This document shows positions 11,101 through 21,356 of a DNA stretch of 36,390 nucleotides, piece after piece (position 1 is the first letter of the stretch; each line of letters starts with the position of its first letter). This stretch comes from Smittium culicis (taxonomy: Eukaryota > Kickxellomycota > Harpellomycetes > Harpellales > Legeriomycetaceae): contig LSSN01002549.1 of the NCBI GenBank assembly GCA_001970855.1, positions 1 to 36,390 of the forward strand, given 5' to 3'. The notes under the pieces were generated by a model. That model saw nothing but the letters and a program-made list of their open reading frames with translations, made no database searches and was not told where the DNA came from. The position numbers and the translations under genes were made by a program.

Positions 11101-11145
11101 CACTCCTTCTTTTTTTATTCTCCTCTATTTCTTCCCTCTATCTTC
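11101..11145 (+). promoter_or_regulatory. Pyrimidine-rich tract upstream of PHS1
   Basis: About 45 nt composed almost only of C and T end roughly 70 nt before the PHS1 start codon. CT-rich stretches in this position are common in fungal core promoters close to the transcription start. No experimental start site is known here. Confidence 0.4.
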
Positions 11146-11146
11146 A

Positions 11147-11166
11147 AAATTAAATTAAATTAAATT
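11147..11166. repeat. (AAATT)4 microsatellite
   Basis: Four perfect AAATT units lie in the probable 5' UTR of PHS1. Confidence 0.75.
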
Positions 11167-11215
11167 AATACCTCGCCTTTTTATTTACCCAAGACCTTGA
11201 ACGCGAATTTTAAGC

Positions 11216-12144
11216 ATGGCTAAGGAAAAAAAATTGTCTCCAATCGTCAAAAACTATTTGATTGCTTACAACGTCGTCTCCGCTGCATTATGGGGCTACG
11301 TCTTGGTAGTCAGTGCTAATCACATTTTGAGCGGAAAGAGCCATTCTAACCTGTTTGGCGTTGTTGGCCACAATCTTATATCCATCCAAACTTTAGCTAT
11401 TCTCGAGGTAAGCTTATTTCCTCTTTTTTTTTCCTCTCTTAAATATACATATTTTATACCCATTGAAAGGACCTCGTGCAACACTAATCTTTTCATACCT
11501 TCTATGCTTTATCCTGCCTACTAATTATTTTATGTTAGATCGTCCACTCGATTCTAGGTAAATATTAGATTTCATACAATTTCCTTTTAAGCAACGTAAA
11601 TTTTTCATCCCTTTTTTTCAACTCATTTTTACTTTTTAAAATAATAGGCTTTGTCAGCTCTGGTGTAGTCACCACTATGTCGCAAGTATACTCGCGCCTA
11701 ATGCTCGTTTGGGGAATCTTGTACCTTTTGCCATTTATCGGAATCTTCGATCAAGTTGGTGTCCCAATGCTCATTTTTGCCTGGAGCATCACCGAAACCA
11801 TAAGATACCCTTTCTACGTATTAGCTATTCTCGATGTCAAGTTTTACCCTCTTTTATGGGCCAGATACACCTTCTTCTACATTCTGTACCCCCTTGGCGT
11901 TACTGGTGAACTCTTGACTATATACCGCGCCTTACCTGCTGCTAAACTATTGAACGTCAACTACTACTACTTCCTCATCGCCATGATGGCATTGTACCCA
12001 CCTGCCTTCTACTCCTTATATACTCACATGATCAAACAACGCAGAAAGCAACTTCGCCCTTCCTCCGCCTCTACAAGTGCTGATTCGGACTCCAAAGACT
12101 ATACAAAAAAGTCTAAAGTATCTAAAAAAGCTAAACGCTCTTAA
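11216..12144 (+). CDS. PHS1: Very-long-chain 3-hydroxyacyl-CoA dehydratase (PHS1/PTPLA family), three exons, 235 aa
   Basis: Exons 11216-11407, 11539-11557 and 11648-12144 are joined by GT-AG introns and give 235 residues (yeast Phs1 has 217). The enzyme dehydrates 3-hydroxyacyl-CoA in the third step of the fatty-acid elongation cycle in the ER membrane, feeding sphingolipid and very-long-chain fatty acid synthesis. Visible family features are the first-helix Y-N-x-x-S-x-x-x-W pattern, the segment L-E-I-V-H-S-I-L-G across the splice joins, S-R-L-x-x-V-W-G, and the core R-Y-x-F-F-Y-x-L-Y-P-x-G-x-x-x-E. The catalytic pair maps to Tyr151 and Glu158, with the seven-residue spacing of yeast Tyr149/Glu156. 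Several hydrophobic spans fit the six-helix topology. The tail of about 35 residues is Ser/Lys-rich, probably cytosolic, and lacks a clear KKxx signal. Exon 2 is a 19-nt micro-exon, so frame-based prediction would call two separate proteins. It is convergent with the following gene. Confidence 0.93.
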
Positions 12145-12480
12145 GTTCTCATGATCTTTTCACCTTTTTTTTGTTTACTATTTATTTATTTATTTATTTA
12201 TTTATTAAACCAAATTTAAACTACATTCTGAATAAATTATAACTAATTCGGAAATAGCACTTGTCTGAATTTTCAATTATGCGTTCCAATTCCTTTATGG
12301 TACTAATATTTTTTATTTAAAACTAAATGTTTGATATCTTATGCAACACTTTATTTAATTATGAGCTTTATTATTATGAAATTCTATCTATTCTATTCTT
12401 TGGAGTTATTTTTAAACTACTTTTTTGTATTAAATGTATTCAAGTCTATAATTTCGTTTATTAAACTCACTTATCCTTAT
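12145..12480. other. Convergent intergenic region after PHS1
   Basis: 336 bp holding the 3' ends of PHS1 and of the minus-strand coiled-coil gene. It begins with the (TATT)7 microsatellite and is otherwise AT-rich. No gene is seen. Confidence 0.6.
12179..12206. repeat. (TATT)7 microsatellite
   Basis: Seven perfect TATT units lie about 35 nt after the PHS1 stop codon, in its probable 3' UTR. Confidence 0.85.
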
Positions 12481-14224
12481 TCACGATTCTGAAACCATCG
12501 CTTCGAGTAAACTCGAAATTTTCTTTTGCAATATTATTATCCTCGAATCTTGGGTAGTTCTAAATAACGGAACCCCAAGCTTCGATAACGTAGCTTGCTG
12601 CCTCATAGCAAGATCCTTTAGCCGCTTTGATATATCCATATCTATCTCTATCACCTTTTTATTGTACTCGATCTCTGCCAGTTTCTCGTCTTTAAGTGTC
12701 TGTATCCTAAACAGAAATTGTTTAATATGTTAGTCTTTTATTATCAGCGAGTATAAACAGATAATATTTACATAATAATATTATTTAATTTGTAAAAATA
12801 TTCTAAAAATAATTTTCTTTTATTACATATTAGTTGCCTGCAGGACTCTGATTTTTTGCGTTCTTGTCTCATACAAATCATTTTCTACCTTGGTCTATAT
12901 TTACATAATATACTTTTCAAATTAAATTTCTAGATAAAAATGTATAAAAACTAAATGCTCATAATTTTAGCTTTATTTAGCAGTATTCTGAGTATGTTAC
13001 AATAAATTTAATCAAATTTTAAAATAAAAAAGCTTTTTTTAATTTTTTTTACTATTATTATGATATTAAAGCGTATTTTGATTACCTGCTGGCTCTTCAA
13101 TTCCCTAATCTTGGTTACTGTTAATGGGTTTCTCATAATCTCAGAAAGCTTTATTAAGACTTCAGGTGTAATACTATCAAACTTTGTCCACTCTATTTCG
13201 GAATCATAGTTGGTTATTTCTCCTGAAAAAATACTATTTGAAACTTCAGTATATTCTTGATTACTACAAGTATCATTTTTATTTGTAATTGAATCGTTAA
13301 AGTTTAGCAAATTTGGCCTTTTGTTCGGATATTCGATTTGGTAAGTATCGTTTATAGTGTCGGTATGAGTTATACTAGACTCAAATCCATTAAACTTTCG
13401 TTTGCTTTCAGTCAACACTTCATCAAATAGTGATATCTCCTCAGGGATACCGCATCCCTTATACGACTCATTTACTACTTCATGCAAACTCTCTAATTTA
13501 CTTTCTTCCTGAACGCTAATCTTGATCTGGTCGTAAATATATTTAATTTTCTCCAACTCTTTGCTACTTTCTGTACTAGTTTCATTTTTGTAGAACTGGC
13601 TTTCAGGATTATTATTTGTATTAAGAAGATGGTCATCACTATCCCTATTGCTAGATAATATCAAACTATCTACTCTACTATATGCGTTGCTTTTTAAATT
13701 TTCCCCCGTATGATTGAAATAGCTATTTTCTAACGAATTTCTGTTTTGAAAAGCAAATTTGATAGGCTCAGCGGGTAGCATTGATTTTTTATCACTTAAA
13801 CTCCTATAAAATCCACAATTTTTTTTTTCACTTTAATTTAAAGGCATTCATTTTTTTAAAAAAAAAAAATTTACATAAAACCTATAGCTTGCATAATTAA
13901 CTAAGGTTTTATGAAAAAAATAATTACCTGTCATTAATATTGGTCATTTTAAGTCTTGCGGGCTCATCAATTAAGTCTTCAGTTTCGCTCTCGCTCTCGT
14001 CGTTAATCTTTAAAAAGGAACGTTTATTATTTATTATTCAATATTAAATTATATAGATAAAAAACATGTACCACTATCTCGTGATCTTCAAAGTGCTTAT
14101 ATGTAGGTATCGCTAATTCATGGCCACTATCGATATTTTCTTGTTTTTTATGTCCGTTTATTTTTGACAAAAGATCCAAAACTCTATTTAATTCGCCATC
14201 GCGGTTAGAAATGGTATTATTCAT
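12481..14224 (-). CDS. Unrecognised coiled-coil protein, five exons, 414 aa
   Basis: I do not recognise a family. Exons in transcript order are 14224-14072, 14007-13928, 13803-13086, 12894-12827 and 12706-12481, with GT-AG introns of 64, 124, 191 and 120 nt. Phases agree at every join and the total is 414 residues. The N-terminus has a short amphipathic segment (LNRVLDLLSKI, residues 12-22), then an acidic patch (E-S-E-S-E-T-E-D) encoded by exon 2. About 200 residues of polar, Asn/Ser/Glu-rich, probably disordered sequence follow. From about residue 290 to the end the sequence is charged and heptad-like, a probable coiled coil, containing L-G-V-P-L-F (about 383-388) before a final helix. The coiled coil runs smoothly through three exons, which supports the model. 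This architecture suits a scaffold or complex subunit (for example kinetochore, spindle or trafficking), but no motif decides. The exon model rests on splice signals and phase only. Confidence 0.65.
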
Positions 14225-15469
14225 TATCCCCCACTATTATAAAACTTTTTTTTTCTTCGTCGTTCGAGTAGTAAAAAAAAAAGAGAGAGAGAGAGATTTC
14301 TTCAAGCAGTTTATATAGATTCTGTTGTGTTTTCCTAAAATATTAATTTTAAATATATTTGTTTTTTATGATTAAATCTATAATTGACTTGGAAGTATTT
14401 ACCGTTAAAGTTGATGAGGAAAAAAATCTTCAAATTGTTGCAGGTAAAAAAAAAAATTTAAACTACAGTCATTATTTTCCTTTCATCCAAATTATCATTG
14501 AAATTGGACGGTATATTTGAATATGATTGGTTGAATGTGAGTAACAAAAGTCGATCTCGAATAGTGAATAGTTCGCTAAATTTTTATATCCAATAATATA
14601 CATGGAATGAAGCTGTTAATAGCCAATGGTTATCTAAGATATAGTTATACTAAGAAAGCTAGGCTCGTTTTGCAAATTTATGATTCTCATTAACAGCTAT
14701 ACTTTCTGTAGTTTTAATGTCTAAACAATTATCCAAATTAATCAAATTAATCAAAAGTGGAAATTTTGTTTAAGAAATCAATAAAATATACACATAAAAA
14801 CGCAACTTTATATGTGCAAACGCATTCTAGAATGGCTGTATATAGATTTTCCATTTTAACAATTTTTGAATTACAATAAAAGTATTCATAATTATAATAG
14901 ATACTGTATCAATTAAGATTATTCCTGATATTATTATAACCATTCAGTTATAATAAGAAAATAATTACGCTTGTAAACGCATTGAAAATTTTTTTATATT
15001 TTACTTGATAACCTTTATGTATTTGCACTGTATTATAATTTAATACCAGCAAAGTTTACTATCAAAATTTTCTACTAGATTCTTAAACTAAATTAAAAAT
15101 TCATTGTTAGACTTAATAATATTATCATTTTCATAGTAATGATATTTTAAAATGATAATAAAGTATAAAGGAGAATTGTTGATTATTTCATTTTAAATTA
15201 TAAAAAAATCAAAAGAGAGATCCGCTACATGCAATTTAGTATTTCTTTGAAGCAAAAACATAGAGTTCAATGGAAGTATGTTTCAAAAAAAAAAAAAAAG
15301 ACCAAAAGATAATATCAGCTAATAAAATTATGAGATATGATGCTAAAGAGGCTTAATTAAGCAATAAAATATTTTTCTTAAATTATTCTACAAAAAAAAT
15401 AGTAAGAATGAAATTTGTTAAAGAGCAATACCTTTTTTCGCTACTAAAGGGAAAAGAGTCTAAAATGCC
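14225..15469. other. Intergenic region upstream of the coiled-coil gene and downstream of TRS85
   Basis: 1.2 kb of AT-rich DNA. It contains an (AG)n microsatellite at 14282-14296, A-runs near 15283-15299, and a 50-codon plus-strand frame from 14368 that I do not call as a gene (see rejected items). Otherwise nothing recognisable. Confidence 0.55.
14282..14296. repeat. (AG)n microsatellite
   Basis: About seven AG units follow an A-run, some 60 nt upstream of the coiled-coil gene's start codon, in its probable promoter or 5' UTR. Confidence 0.75.
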
Positions 15470-18400
15470 TTATAGTACCCAAATACAATTTTCGCTCTCT
15501 GGGCTGATTATTGTAGAATCGAAAATAGTTTGGTAATTTTTATCTTCAAAAGAATGATTTGAATTTGAATTTTCATTTATTTCTGGAATTACTTGCAGCT
15601 CCCAGTTGCTTAGATCAATGCACCCAGGTGTATAGCAAATCAACTTTAATTCAAAGCAAGCCTTTGATTTTGGGTGTAAAGTACCAGACATCTCAAGTAA
15701 ACCTCCCCAATTCCATGTAGCTGGTGAATATCTAACGAGTCTTTGATTATCCATTGAGGTATATATACTGGTAGGAGATTCATTACCAGAGTATGCAATC
15801 GAGCTTTTAGTAGAATTACGCTTCATATCCATAGCTTTATTATTCACAAGGCGCAGCTTAAACTTGTAACTTTTACACCACATTAAATTCTCTAAGTTGC
15901 AATATACAGGAACTGTTATAGGAAAATCAGATCCATTGGAATTGTAGATTACTAGATTTGATTCAGCACCTTTTAAATTCATTTTAACATCTATAAAGCT
16001 TATAAAATCATCCGGCATATTGCTCCAACTTAAAATCGAGCTGAGTATTGATTCATTTGCCTTTTTTCTTTCTCTGATAGTATTAGATTTTAGTAAAGAC
16101 CCTGAAACATCGTTTTCATTTGAAGATATCGATCCATTATAAACTGATGATAAGCTTTGGGTTTTAATTCCCTTTATTGAATGGTGACCTAATACTCTAG
16201 ATTGCGAACTAACAGCTTCCCAAAACAAAAAACACTCAATTGAAAAAGTATCATACAGGCTAAAGAATGATTGAATTTCGGTGTCTTTTAACTGTTGGAA
16301 GCTCTTATTAAGTAAGTCTATCCTCCAGGATTTTCTTGAATCCATCAAGTAGCTTTTTAGAGGGGATTTATCTACATGTATTGGTGTACATTTGTTCTGA
16401 GTAAAATTATAATACTTGATGTCTATATCTGGGTGCGAAAAATCAGATGGATCTGAATTAGCAGTGTCACTAGAAGTCTTATCTATATAGTTTTGCAGGC
16501 ATTTAGCAGTAAACTCCTCTGTTGGACGCAATATAGATGAACTGCTATCCACAGGTGTTTTTATTATATAATTTAAACTGATTTTCTGAGATGGTAAAAT
16601 TAGATCCGGCACTCTTGATAATGGATAAATGTCATATAGTGGACTTAAAAAAGTAACTTGATTTAGTTTAAATGACTCTTTCTGCTGTGGGTTCTCTATA
16701 TTAAGCGAAAGAACTCTACAATTTGACAACTTATCCCTAGGCTTTAGAGTTACGTTTATTTGTAATGAAGCGTCAATATCACAAATTTCTTCGATGGAAA
16801 ATGTTCGCATCTCGTTGAAAAGTAACTTCTTAGGTGACATATGTGGATATCCAACTATAAACCCAAATGAGTAAGGTCCTATTCTATCTCCTCGCATCCA
16901 AACAGGGATTTTTATTTCATCGCCTGGGCAAATAGGCTTATCAAAAGATATCTTTTTTGTATGGTTATACACTAGGCTATTATCTATTTTTCTAGTAAAT
17001 ATATTACAGTCACCTTCAAATTCCTCAAAATAATAAAAACTTGAGTTGTCTAATTCAATAGCATTTTCAAGATCCGAGCCTTTGGGAGTAGTTATCATAT
17101 TTGAGTCATCAGCATAGAAAAAATTAGGATGTGATGTCCAAATTGTAATAAAATTTACTGGTACACTTCCTACGTTATTTATTGAAATATATACTTTCAC
17201 AACTTGACCGCTTATCAAAGAGTCAGGGAAATTACATAATTTTATGGAGAGATACGGAAGCTCATTAAGGACTGAAACTTGTGGGTATATTTGATCTTTG
17301 TATACAATTTGAGTTCTTTGCTTAAGGGTATCATTGAGGCGAACTCCATCCATGGCTAAACTTCTTGATTGAGGAATAGTATCATTTAGCAAGTATTGGA
17401 ACCCTTTGATGTAAACAGAACCTTTACATGGCGCATTTATCTGGATTGATAACATAGTTTTTGCTAGAGGTTCTAGAGAAATAGATTCTATCGGCGGCTG
17501 TAAAGATTCTGGTGTAATAAGCTCACTAGACCCGTCCTCTGGGTCATAGTCGAATAAAAGAGAAATGTTGTTTAAAGTTATTGGGACTTTTAATGGATTT
17601 TCAAGAATTACGAGTAGATTAATTAATTCTTTAGGAGAACAAAAGACTTTGTTTTTAGAATCACTTGGAACTGGTTTAGCTCCAGAATTCGACCATTTGG
17701 ATATATTGTCAATACCATCGCTATTTGGGGATAAGTATAACCTAACTGTATCCTTTGAAACAATAGGGGCAATTAGTTCAATATCAGCAGCCGTTAGATT
17801 AGGTGATTGCGGCCCAGAATTAACAGTATTATAAAGACGGCTTAACTCTTGTAAATTATAATTTTGATGAGATTCGTCCAGTAAGATATTATTAGCAAGG
17901 CTTTTAAAGCATTCAAAAGATTGGAGAGTATCTCCTAGTTTAATAGATAATATGCTCATTAGCGAGTTTGCCTCAGCACTAGACTTTTTCCATAAAGATA
18001 AAAATTCAGAATTTTTTTCAATTTTATAGCACCTGTAAGAGTGTTCTGGCTCGTTCCCTAGGCTGTATTTCATGGCAGCTAGGTGGTTATATAGAATTGC
18101 TTTACGGCTTCGGCCAATATATGTGCATAGCTGGCTAACGTTTTCTAAAAAAAGAGCACAGCAAAGGGAATTTGTAGATTTTTCAAGCTGCAAAAGAATT
18201 GAAATTGCTAACTTATAACACTCTATATCTTTACATATTTCAGAATAAAGAATGACAGAACGAAACGAATATAAGTCAGATTGCCAAACGCTTTTTTTGT
18301 AAGACTCTAGTGCATTTTTTAGACTTGGTTCTGCAAAATTTCTTGCTTGTTTTTTTTCCTCTAGCAGCTTACATATCCCTATCATCTCTTGTGAGCCTGC

Positions 18401-19567
18401 ATGGCATTTCCAGCTTTTGTCGGAAAGAAACTCTCTACTTGCAGTATTGTAAACGGGAAGGGCAATTCTATATCCTTTTAACATAAACAAATAATCGGCG
18501 AGCTTCCTTAACTTCATTTCTGTACTGCCTCTAAAATAGAATACCTCTCCATAATCATCAGTAGATTTTGTTGCAAGTTTATTGTTTCCTGTTGAAAAGT
18601 ATTTTCTACCAGCTGAAAACAATCTTCCTGTCAAACCTTTTCTGACAGAAGAAGTCTGCTCTCCCAGTAGTAAAATTTGCCGTTGCATGTGACTTATCAA
18701 GCCTTCTGAAATTATTTGCTTAACAGTTCTTCTAATTTCGTCTATACTTTCTAAAGAGATATTCTTACCAAATTCAAATTCATTAATGACGTTAAGATTA
18801 GAGGCAGTAAATTTCGCCCATAAGTTTTCTGAACTAGGAGTAGATTCTGATTGAACCGAAATTTCTAGGAAAGCTGTGTTAGAGCCCAGTCTTTTCTTGA
18901 GTTCGCTGTATATAGCTTTGCGCTTTTCTAAGTTCTTTCCGCTTTCTGCAACATCTTCGCTACCCTGGGATGCAGAGGGCTCGGGTTTGTATGAAACAAG
19001 AAGATAATATACTATCATTTCGCCCCCGTTATATAAGCTTTTGCGAGCTTTTTCATAGAGCGAATGGTTGAGCATTTCTTTGAAACTAGCATAAGGATTT
19101 TCATCGTCTAAGCTTGCTATGAATAGAGTTATAATAGGATGTTCAAATGCTTGAAAGGAGGTTTCACCAATAGTATTTATCCAATTGTTAGAAAATACTG
19201 TATACCATGGATAGGCAAGGGGTGGATCGTAGTTTTGAGTTGGAGAATCAAGAACACCTTCATTGAAAGAAGAGTTAATCCATTGAGACAATTCTTTTTT
19301 ACTTGGGTTAGTCTCTTTTTTGTTTCCACAGTCATCAATAAATTTTACAGACAGTGAATCAAGGTAAAAGCTTGCGCCTTCTCCATCAATTATTCTAGAA
19401 TTAACTTGTACATCCCGTCCAAAAGGTTTAAGTAAATCGCAGAAGCTGTCAAACCCATTTTGAGTTGCTATTTCATTAATTTTATTAGTAGTGACTGTTA
19501 ATATCCTCGGAGAAAAAGAGGAGACTACAAGGTCAATTCCAGATCGATATTTTTCCTCTAGCTTCAT
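15470..19567 (-). CDS. TRS85: TRAPPIII complex subunit Trs85/TRAPPC8 homologue, 1365 aa
   Basis: One uninterrupted exon; an in-frame TAA lies 12 nt upstream of the ATG, which supports this start. Trs85/TRAPPC8 is the defining subunit of TRAPPIII, the exchange-factor assembly for the Rab GTPase Ypt1/Rab1 in autophagy and ER-Golgi/endosomal traffic. Family marks visible are an N-terminal S-F-S-P-R-I block followed by F-x-x-L-L-K-P-F-G (about residues 17-50), and an E-H-P-I-x-x-L-F-I-A-S segment near 145. The most diagnostic block is at about 350-400: R-K-L-A-D-Y-L-F-M-L-K-x-Y, then K-S-W-K-x-x-A-G-S-Q-E-M-I-G. The middle is helical and TPR-like; the C-terminal half is beta-rich with proline-containing segments, as in TRAPPC8's Ig-like domains. 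At 1365 residues it is near human TRAPPC8 (about 1435) and twice yeast Trs85 (698), so the long ancestral form appears kept. TRAPPC9/Trs120 was considered and fits less well. Confidence 0.85.
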   Translation of the reverse strand: MKLEEKYRSGIDLVVSSFSPRILTVTTNKINEIATQNGFDSFCDLLKPFGRDVQVNSRIIDGEGASFYLDSLSVKFIDDCGNKKETNPSKKELSQWINSSFNEGVLDSPTQNYDPPLAYPWYTVFSNNWINTIGETSFQAFEHPIITLFIASLDDENPYASFKEMLNHSLYEKARKSLYNGGEMIVYYLLVSYKPEPSASQGSEDVAESGKNLEKRKAIYSELKKRLGSNTAFLEISVQSESTPSSENLWAKFTASNLNVINEFEFGKNISLESIDEIRRTVKQIISEGLISHMQRQILLLGEQTSSVRKGLTGRLFSAGRKYFSTGNNKLATKSTDDYGEVFYFRGSTEMKLRKLADYLFMLKGYRIALPVYNTASREFLSDKSWKCHAGSQEMIGICKLLEEKKQARNFAEPSLKNALESYKKSVWQSDLYSFRSVILYSEICKDIECYKLAISILLQLEKSTNSLCCALFLENVSQLCTYIGRSRKAILYNHLAAMKYSLGNEPEHSYRCYKIEKNSEFLSLWKKSSAEANSLMSILSIKLGDTLQSFECFKSLANNILLDESHQNYNLQELSRLYNTVNSGPQSPNLTAADIELIAPIVSKDTVRLYLSPNSDGIDNISKWSNSGAKPVPSDSKNKVFCSPKELINLLVILENPLKVPITLNNISLLFDYDPEDGSSELITPESLQPPIESISLEPLAKTMLSIQINAPCKGSVYIKGFQYLLNDTIPQSRSLAMDGVRLNDTLKQRTQIVYKDQIYPQVSVLNELPYLSIKLCNFPDSLISGQVVKVYISINNVGSVPVNFITIWTSHPNFFYADDSNMITTPKGSDLENAIELDNSSFYYFEEFEGDCNIFTRKIDNSLVYNHTKKISFDKPICPGDEIKIPVWMRGDRIGPYSFGFIVGYPHMSPKKLLFNEMRTFSIEEICDIDASLQINVTLKPRDKLSNCRVLSLNIENPQQKESFKLNQVTFLSPLYDIYPLSRVPDLILPSQKISLNYIIKTPVDSSSSILRPTEEFTAKCLQNYIDKTSSDTANSDPSDFSHPDIDIKYYNFTQNKCTPIHVDKSPLKSYLMDSRKSWRIDLLNKSFQQLKDTEIQSFFSLYDTFSIECFLFWEAVSSQSRVLGHHSIKGIKTQSLSSVYNGSISSNENDVSGSLLKSNTIRERKKANESILSSILSWSNMPDDFISFIDVKMNLKGAESNLVIYNSNGSDFPITVPVYCNLENLMWCKSYKFKLRLVNNKAMDMKRNSTKSSIAYSGNESPTSIYTSMDNQRLVRYSPATWNWGGLLEMSGTLHPKSKACFELKLICYTPGCIDLSNWELQVIPEINENSNSNHSFEDKNYQTIFDSTIISPESENCIWVL

Positions 19568-21046
19568 TAATTGAGGTTATCTAAAAATCCAAATATTATT
19601 TAGATAATCGTATTCGAGTAGTACTGTTAAATATATTTATGTCGAAAAATGATTCTAACTTGAATTGATAGATATCAGCTGGTAAAACAGATGATGCTTT
19701 GTGTGAAACTGTGAAGATTAAAGGTTAGTTCTGTATTGCAAAACAGTCTTATTCATAATAGCTATCTATTAAATTCCTGTGGCCAACAATCAATTTCCCT
19801 TAACAATAACTATACAATATACTCAAAGTTATCCAATATTTTTAGTCTTTTCCTAAATAAAATTAAAAAGCCTATCATTATTGATATTGCGGCCAATAAT
19901 AAATTATTAATTGTTATATATATTTACTAATTTTCTAAATAGCCAATCATTTAATATATTCTCTTTTTGAAATAATAATTATTTAATAGCGCAAGCTGAT
20001 TGTGAATTAATAAAGCCTACTAAATTATGAGTTGATAATTAGTACGAGTATACTATGCAATCGAGTAAATAAGGACACCTTAATAGATTCTGATTTATTA
20101 AATTGTTAAAAGTGATCAAACTGTTTAGAGCGACAATTAATTCTTATTTTAAGATGAGAGTTTACATAGTTAGCGTCTTTAAATTGTTTCATAGTATTAA
20201 ACAAAAAATACAAGTCAATAAATAAAGTAAATATTTATATTTCGAATTCCTCCGTGGCTTTGTGAAGACTATTTTTCAAAGTAATATGGTCTTTTGAATT
20301 TTATCCTTTTCCTGTAACATATCAGAAACATCACTGATTTTAGATGAGTTTTTTGACATCGTAGATTAAAATACATTTTGATTACATTAAAAATATAATT
20401 TATGGAAGGGAAGAGTGAAAAGCATTATTTATTATTTTGTTTATTTATTTTTGCTTTATTTTTGTATTTACGTATTTATTTAATTATTCTATTGTTTAAT
20501 TTTTTTATTCGAATTTAAAAGTAATAATTTTTTTAAAAAAATGAAAAGAAAATGAAAATGAAAAGTAATGAAAATATTAAGAGTTAACATCTTTAGTTAT
20601 TTTCAGTATTTAAAAGTCATCGATAAATATGTGTAAAAGTTTTAGCTGATATTTTATAATAATTTTTTAATGCTTAAATTATTTATTTAATTTTGTTTTT
20701 TTATCCTAGAGTTCGGATACCTCGTCTTTTTATATTAAAATTTTAACTCTTATTCCTATTGTATAATATGATTTATGTGGTTATGAATATTTTATTTAAT
20801 CTATATTGAGAACTTTAAACTTTTTTGTGCTCTCTTTAAATTGATTAAGTTATTTCACCTATCTAAAAATTAATTATATTATATTATTTAGAAACAAGGA
20901 TTCCTGTTAAAAAGTTATTTATTTAAAAATACTTCTTTTATTTGCTTTAAATTATGATTTACATCTTTGGAAATTTATTTCTTCGATTTCATCTTTATTG
21001 AATTTATGTTAATTTCACTAGACTATTACCCTGGGCCTATATCTCG

Positions 21047-21074
21047 ATGTTCTGGTAGTGAACTTCCAGAACAT
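21047..21074. repeat. Perfect 9-bp inverted repeat (hairpin-capable)
   Basis: ATGTTCTGG at 21047-21055 and its exact reverse complement CCAGAACAT at 21066-21074 flank a 10-nt loop. The arms lie in a small GC-richer island of the AT desert. Confidence 0.75.
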
Positions 21075-21284
21075 TCACATATAAATTAGAAATTTATACA
21101 GTAAATTAATTATTTTATCATCTGTATAATCTTTATCAGAAGATTAATACGAATCTTGTATGTGTGATTAAATATAAATCCTCTCCTGAGCAGAATAAAT
21201 ATATACTCACTATCTATAGCTTGATTAAATTTAGAATTATAGATATGAGAGTAGATATATTAATTTCCTTCAGAGAAATAATAT

Positions 21285-21356
21285 TTCTGGTCAACCTAAA
21301 GTAAATTCCATTGATATCCGGTTTTAAGAGTAAAAAATCGAATAATTTGACCAGAA
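21285..21356. repeat. 10-bp inverted repeat with 52-nt spacer
   Basis: TTCTGGTCAA at 21285-21294 is matched by its exact reverse complement TTGACCAGAA at 21347-21356. The similarity continues weakly outside the arms with one base shift. Confidence 0.55.

Larger units (their letters stand above)
6908..11215. other. 4.3-kb gene-free region between divergent G-alpha and PHS1
   Basis: No intact gene is supported on either strand; open frames here reach at most about 73 residues and have no protein-like character. The left part (about 7050-7600) is strongly purine-rich on the plus strand. Two short tandem repeats occur, at 8098-8149 and 10805-10867. A pyrimidine-rich tract lies just before PHS1. 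The region should contain both promoters but is longer than needed for that. An untranslated RNA or a very fragmented gene cannot be excluded by eye. Confidence 0.55.

Noticed and set aside
11677..12144. A separate 155-aa protein starting at the internal Met
   Set aside because: It lacks the first two helices of the PHS1 family; the upstream exons join in phase and restore the full-length protein.
14368..14520. Plus-strand frame of 50 codons (starting M-I-K-S-I-I-D-L-E-V) with a GT donor after 25 codons, as a possible first exon of a small gene
   Set aside because: The nearest acceptor (14467-14468) would give a 25-nt intron, too short for ordinary splicing, and the unspliced frame ends at about 50 codons with no family resemblance. 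No convincing continuation exon was found before TRS85.
17565..17834. 89-aa plus-strand frame
   Set aside because: Lies wholly inside TRS85 on the opposite strand and is a shadow of that coding sequence.
15470..19567. Assignment as TRAPPC9/Trs120
   Set aside because: Also a large TRAPP subunit with a beta-rich C-terminus, but the N-terminal S-F-S-P-R block and the R-K-L-A-D-Y-x-F-M-L / A-G-S-Q-E-M-I-G block match TRAPPC8/Trs85.
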